Below are positions 60,475 through 64,000 of a DNA stretch of 64,000 bases, piece by piece. The DNA is taken from positions 18,146-82,145 of the forward strand of contig DATIXI010000048.1 in assembly GCA_035518635.1 (NCBI GenBank), written 5' to 3'. A program made the position numbers and the translations under genes. The stretch comes from AC-32 sp035518635 (lineage in GTDB: Bacteria > Actinomycetota > Thermoleophilia > Gaiellales > Gaiellaceae). Each line of letters begins with the position of its first letter. Position 1 is the stretch's first letter. The notes under the pieces are model-generated. The model was given only the letters and a program-made list of their open reading frames with translations, was not told the DNA's origin and did not search any database.

Positions 60475-62261
60475 CAGAGCGCGCCCGAGAGCGAGGCGAC
60501 GAACGACGGCAGCGTCTCGTGCCAGTTCCCGCTTATGCAGACGTCCGTCGGGTCGTCGCTCGCCTCGCTGCGCAGGGCAACGAGCACGTCCGCCTTCACC
60601 GATGCCGCCGCGTGCTCGTAACCGGCCTCCGTCTCGACGGCGACGTAGAGACGCGGGGCGACTGCCCGCCCGAGCAGGCCGAGCTGGCGGCCCGGCGGCA
60701 CGAGGCCGGCCTCACACGCGGCCCGATCACCGCCGACCGCTGCCCCGAGCTCGGCGGCATGCCGTTCGAGACCCTCGATCCCCGAACCCCCGACGCTCAC
60801 TCCAGCAGCCAGCACGACGTCGGCCTCGTCGAGCTCGAAGCCGCGCTCCGAGGCGTCCCGCTCGATCAGGCGCGAGCCTGGCTCGGGGAGGTCGCCGAGC
60901 TCGAGTACCCGGAACTCGACATTCGCGTCGCGAGGCTCGAGCGGCTCGAACATCCGCGGCCTGACGGTCGCGAGCTGGGGCGTTGTCGCGCCCATGATCA
61001 CGGACACGATGTTGCCCCCGTACGCGGGCTTGAACTGGATCAGCCGGCCCGCGCGGTCGATCCCGAGGTCGACGCAGTCGCCAGTCATTCCGAGCTCGAG
61101 GGCGCCTGCTGCGCGAGGGCCGAAGTCGCGCCCCCGGCTTGTCGCGGGGATCAGGAGCGCATGGGGACGCTCGAGCTCGAGCACCCGACGAAGCGCGCTC
61201 GCCCAGAGGGAAGGCTCGTACTCCGCCAGCCGAGGGTCGTCGACCGTGACGACTGCCTCCGCGCCGTGCCGGCCCGCCTCGCGGGCGGCGGCGTCCAGGT
61301 TGTGCCCGAGGACGAGTGCGACGTTCGCTCCGCCGAGCTTGCCTGCGAGCTCGCGGCCCTTGGCCAGGAGCTCGAGCGAGATTCGTGCGGGCCGTCCGTC
61401 CACGAGCTCGACCAGCGACCAGCAGTCGTACGTGCGGCCCGGCTTCTCACCGAGTCGGTCGGGTTTCTCCCAGGCGGAGGCGGGCCGCGCGCGCTCGGCG
61501 AGCAGCGCCCGGACACGCTCGGCCGCCTCGGCCGGGTCGTTGAAGCTCCAACCCGCGCGCTCGGGCGAGACATCGCGGACGGCGAGAACGCGCGTCGGCG
61601 ACCCGGTCTGGCCGAAGCGCTTGTCGTTCGGCTTCGCGTCGGCCGCGAGGTCGGAAGCAGCCCACACGGCGATCCGGCTCTCGGCGCTTTCGACCGGCTC
61701 GACGTCGACCTGCGCGCCGTCGGGCGGCGCGGCGACGGAGCAGACCGCTGGCAGGCCCAGCTCGTACACCTCTTCGCCCTCGTCGCCGAGCCTCCGCGCG
61801 CGGAGCGTTCCCTCGCTCGCCTCGAGCGAGAGCACGCTTGTCACCTGGGGAAGGTCGAGGAAGGCCGCGACCTCCGCCGGTACCTGCCACGTCTCCGAGT
61901 CGAGTGTCTTCCGACCGCAGAGGACGAGATCCGCGCCTTCCTTGCGAAGCGCCAGCGCGAGCGCTCGCGACGTTCCGAGCGCGTCGGCGAGCGCGAACAG
62001 GCGGTCGGACAAGTGGATGCAGCGGTCCGCGCCGAGCGCCAGGGCCTCGCGCAGGGCCGCCTCGGCCGGCGGCGGGCCCATCGTCATTGCGATCACCTCG
62101 CCGCCGTGGTGGTCGCGGAGCCGGGCCGCGTGTGCCACGGCGTAGGCGTCGAGGCGGTTCAGCTCGAGCGGGACGCCCTCTCGTACGAGCGACTTCGTCT
62201 CCTCGTCGAAGCGAATTGCATCGCCACGAGGCACCTGCTTGACGAGGCAGACGATCTTCAC
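60474..62261 (-). CDS. Fused electron-transfer flavoprotein beta-alpha (EtfBA) with diverged FAD site
   Basis: 595-aa single chain. Residues 1 to about 245 are EtfB-like (KIVCLVKQVPRGDAIRFDEE, ALALGADRCIHLSDR, LVLCGRKTLDSETWQVPAEV). From about 270 it is EtfA-like (VALVLGHNLDAAAREAGRHG, LIPATSRGRDFGPRAAGAL, PQLATVRPRMFEPLE). In the C-terminal FAD domain the usual TGKxVxPxLYxAxGISGAxQH becomes LGRAVAPRLYVAVETEAGYEH, and the NKD...ADYG segments are lost. So FAD binding may be altered or absent. GTG at 62261; TAGTCT is seven bases upstream. Confidence 0.85.
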   Translation of the reverse strand: MKIVCLVKQVPRGDAIRFDEETKSLVREGVPLELNRLDAYAVAHAARLRDHHGGEVIAMTMGPPPAEAALREALALGADRCIHLSDRLFALADALGTSRALALALRKEGADLVLCGRKTLDSETWQVPAEVAAFLDLPQVTSVLSLEASEGTLRARRLGDEGEEVYELGLPAVCSVAAPPDGAQVDVEPVESAESRIAVWAASDLAADAKPNDKRFGQTGSPTRVLAVRDVSPERAGWSFNDPAEAAERVRALLAERARPASAWEKPDRLGEKPGRTYDCWSLVELVDGRPARISLELLAKGRELAGKLGGANVALVLGHNLDAAAREAGRHGAEAVVTVDDPRLAEYEPSLWASALRRVLELERPHALLIPATSRGRDFGPRAAGALELGMTGDCVDLGIDRAGRLIQFKPAYGGNIVSVIMGATTPQLATVRPRMFEPLEPRDANVEFRVLELGDLPEPGSRLIERDASERGFELDEADVVLAAGVSVGGSGIEGLERHAAELGAAVGGDRAACEAGLVPPGRQLGLLGRAVAPRLYVAVETEAGYEHAAASVKADVLVALRSEASDDPTDVCISGNWHETLPSFVASLSGAL

Positions 62262-62268
62262 GTCGGTG

Positions 62269-62274
62269 AGACTA
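62269..62274 (-). promoter_or_regulatory. Probable -10 of a leaderless etfBA transcript
   Basis: TAGTCT on the minus strand, seven bases before the GTG at 62261, in the 20-bp gap to the divergent phosphoesterase gene. Confidence 0.45.
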
Positions 62275-62281
62275 CCCCGCC

Positions 62282-62962
62282 GTGCTCGGAGTCCTCTACG
62301 ACATCCACGGCAACGTGCCGGCGCTCGAGGCTGTGCTCACGGAGGCCGAGGACGCGGGGGTCGACCGGTGGCTTCTCGGCGGCGACTACGGAACTCCCAG
62401 CCCGTGGCCGCTCGAGACGCTGGGCCTGCTGAGGGCGCTGGACGACGCGACCTGGATCCGCGGGAACGGGGAGCGTTGGCTGCGGGAGCCGCCGATGGAT
62501 CGTCCCGAGGTCATGGAGAGCTACGCGATCTTTCGCGGCGACCTTCCCGAGGAGGAGGTCGACTGGCTCTACGCGTTGCCCGAGCGGGCCGAGCTGGGCG
62601 GGGTGCTCTTCGTGCACGGCTCGCCGCTCTCCGACGTCGAGAGCTTCGCACCCGAGCCGCAGTCGGACGAGAAGGAGCTCAGGCTACTCGCGGGAGAGCG
62701 TGACCGGGTCGTCGTCTTCGGCCACAGCCACCAGCAGTTCCGGCGCCCGGCGCCAGAGGGGACGACGCTCGTCAACCCCGGCAGTGTCGGGATGCCGCTC
62801 GACGGGGATCGACGCTCGGCCTGGGCCGTCAGCAGAGAGCCCGGTGAGCTCGAGTTCCGGCGGACCGAGTACGACGTGGAGCGGGCGGCCGCCGGCTACC
62901 GGAAGATGGGCGGCAGCTTCGGTGCGTTTGTCGCCCGAAGGATCGAGCGCGGCTCGGACTGA
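62282..62962 (+). CDS. Metallophosphoesterase, YfcE/PP2A-like
   Basis: 226-aa calcineurin-type phosphoesterase with the metal motifs in order: YDIHGN (DxH), LLGGDYG (GD), IRGNGE (GN), FVHGSP, and FGHSHQQF (GHxH). The second motif has Tyr after GD, as in some YfcE-like proteins. Substrate unknown. GTG at 62282; no clear promoter on this strand. Confidence 0.87.
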   Translation: MLGVLYDIHGNVPALEAVLTEAEDAGVDRWLLGGDYGTPSPWPLETLGLLRALDDATWIRGNGERWLREPPMDRPEVMESYAIFRGDLPEEEVDWLYALPERAELGGVLFVHGSPLSDVESFAPEPQSDEKELRLLAGERDRVVVFGHSHQQFRRPAPEGTTLVNPGSVGMPLDGDRRSAWAVSREPGELEFRRTEYDVERAAAGYRKMGGSFGAFVARRIERGSD

Positions 62963-63017
62963 CGGCTCGCCGAGAACGCACGCTCTTGGGGCATTTCCGT
63001 CACACCCGTGTGCGTCT

Positions 63018-63052
63018 TTCCTCGTTACGCTCGCAGCGGGGAGGAGGCTGGG
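63018..63052 (-). repeat. Gene-end repeat element R2, copy 2
   Basis: 35 nt identical to the reverse complement of 29525-29559. It lies between convergent phosphoesterase and osmC genes in a 119-nt gap. A hairpin CACACCCGTGTG at 63001-63012 followed by CGTCTTTCC could act as a terminator for the plus-strand gene. Confidence 0.8.
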
Positions 63053-63081
63053 CGCGCCTTAAACGGGGGCAAGGCGAGCCG

Positions 63082-63519
63082 CTAGCTCTCGAGCGCCGCG
63101 TGGAGCTCGATCTCGACGCCGCCGAGCGCGTTCGAGACCGGGCAGCCCTTCTTCGCCTCCTCGGCCGCGGCGAGGAACGTCGCCTCGTCGATTCCCTCCA
63201 CCTCCCCGCGCAGGGTGAGACGCATCGACGTGATGCGGGGCCCCGCGTCGGTCTGGTCGAGTGAGCAGACCGCGTCTGCCTCGAGCCGGGTCGGCGGATG
63301 GCCGGCCTGGGCGAGCCCGTTGGCCAGCGCCATCGACACGCAGGTCGCGTGGGCGGCCGCGATTAGCTCCTCGGGGCTGGTCTTGCCGCCCGACTCCTCG
63401 AACCGGGACGCGAACGTCACCTGCTGACCGGTGATCGCGCCGCTGCCGGTGTCGAACCGGCCCGAGCCGCTGAGGAGGTCGCCCTCCCACGTCGCGTGGG
63501 CATGCCGCTCAATTGCCAT
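63082..63519 (-). CDS. OsmC/Ohr family peroxiredoxin
   Basis: 145-aa protein with the two redox Cys of the family in HATCVSMAL and KKGCPVSNAL, and the N-terminal HAHATWEGDLLSGSG pattern. It reduces organic hydroperoxides. ATG at 63519 overlaps the end of rarA by 11 nt; the longer upstream reading lies inside rarA. Confidence 0.9.
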   Translation of the reverse strand: MAIERHAHATWEGDLLSGSGRFDTGSGAITGQQVTFASRFEESGGKTSPEELIAAAHATCVSMALANGLAQAGHPPTRLEADAVCSLDQTDAGPRITSMRLTLRGEVEGIDEATFLAAAEEAKKGCPVSNALGGVEIELHAALES

Positions 63520-64000
63520 CGTGCGCTTCCTCCTCACCTGACCCTGACGGTCGGTAGTAGGTCCGTCCTCGTAGTTCGTCCGGCAGGTGCTGAGCCTCGA
63601 ACCCGCGCGGATCGTCGTGCGGGTAAATGTAACCCGCTCCGCGCCCGAGCTGTCGCGCCCCGCGATAGCTCGCGCTCCGCAGTGCGTCCGGCGGCCGCGC
63701 GTGGCCGTGCTCCCTCGCGTCGGCCGTGGCTTCCTCGAGCGCGACGTAGGACGCGTTCGACTTCGGAGCGAGCGCGAGGTAGATCGCAGCCTGTGCCAAG
63801 TTGAGCCGCGCCTCGGGAAGGCCCACGTGTTCGACTGCCTGCGCCGCGGCCACGGCCACGAGCAGCGCACGCGGGTCGGCGTTGCCGATGTCCTCCGAGG
63901 CCAGGATGATCATCCGCCGCGCGATGAAGCGGGCGTCCTCGCCGCCTTCGAGCATCGCGGCCAAGTAGTAGACGGACGCGTCCGGGTCGGAGCCGCGCAT
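63509..64000 (-). CDS. rarA: Replication-associated recombination protein RarA (5' part cut by window edge)
   Basis: The last 163 residues of the AAA+ ATPase RarA/MgsA, which acts at stalled forks. The C-terminal signature MRGSDPDASVYYLAAMLEGG, FIARRMIILASEDIGNADP and YPHDDPRGFEAQHLPDEL is diagnostic. The ATPase core lies outside the window. It probably forms an operon with osmC. Confidence 0.93.
   Translation of the reverse strand: MRGSDPDASVYYLAAMLEGGEDARFIARRMIILASEDIGNADPRALLVAVAAAQAVEHVGLPEARLNLAQAAIYLALAPKSNASYVALEEATADAREHGHARPPDALRSASYRGARQLGRGAGYIYPHDDPRGFEAQHLPDELRGRTYYRPSGSGEEEAHDGN

Overview
The window is about 64 kb of high-GC DNA around a bacterial chromosome origin. The order gyrA-gyrB-dciA-recF-dnaN-dnaA | rpmH-rnpA-yidD-yidC-jag-rsmG-parA-parB, DnaA-box clusters on both sides of dnaA, a DciA-type helicase loader, a class E sortase, L,D-transpeptidase, GT87/DUF2079/PIG-V-like glycosyltransferases and the lack of any outer-membrane gene point to an actinobacterium. 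A deep branch such as Thermoleophilia fits best, but that placement is inference from gene content and style, not a search result.

Layout. 1-9139 (minus): replication genes running leftward from the origin, gyrA entering truncated at the window edge. 7642-7795 and 9140-9479: origin-type intergenic DNA. 9480-13978 (plus): ribosomal protein L34, RNase P protein, membrane insertase, RNA-binding Jag, 16S methyltransferase and chromosome partition genes, joined by 4-nt overlaps. 14037-17551: a secreted sugar-dehydrogenase-like protein, tRNA-Ile and a bifunctional-nuclease-family protein. 17548-22417 (minus): a six-gene cell-envelope cluster (PIG-V-like glycosyltransferase, metal/B12-type binding lipoprotein, CPBP protease, L,D-transpeptidase, PrcB-like protein, chorismate mutase). 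22437-27090 (plus): DUF2203, MscS, a class A penicillin-binding protein, a GT87-like protein. 26970-30544 (minus): DUF2079 and two glycosyltransferases. 30578-36581: moeA, sortase, an M28-like membrane protein and a two-component system. 36642-49316: HtrA protease, trehalose synthesis (TreT and a GT20 enzyme), antiporter and universal stress protein, a large cyclase-ATPase-TPR regulator, aldehyde dehydrogenase, moaC and mog. 49414-58487: a UbiA-type prenyltransferase, cytochrome c maturation (ccmA, B, C, D, and ccmF inverted), hemC, hemD, a SAM hydrolase and a methyltransferase. 58576-64000: tRNA-Phe, arginase, an alpha/beta hydrolase, a fused EtfB-EtfA, a phosphoesterase, OsmC and rarA (cut at the right edge).

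Functionally this is an origin core flanked by housekeeping and envelope/stress genes. No prophage, IS element, CRISPR array or recognisable defence island is visible. The most unusual signals are non-coding: (i) two 100-nt intergenic cassettes of equal length (after mog and after ccmC) that share a covarying double hairpin; (ii) a three-copy inverted-repeat element at gene ends; (iii) a repeated TANNNT-N6/7/8-start-codon arrangement indicating that leaderless transcription is common, with overlapping back-to-back -10 boxes between divergent genes; (iv) a G-quadruplex-type G-run directly abutting the hemD start. Protein oddities are a fused ETF with a decayed FAD site, an M28-like membrane protein lacking the catalytic Glu pair, gyrB and recF with only CTG available as an upstream start, and a Gln at the GyrA quinolone position.
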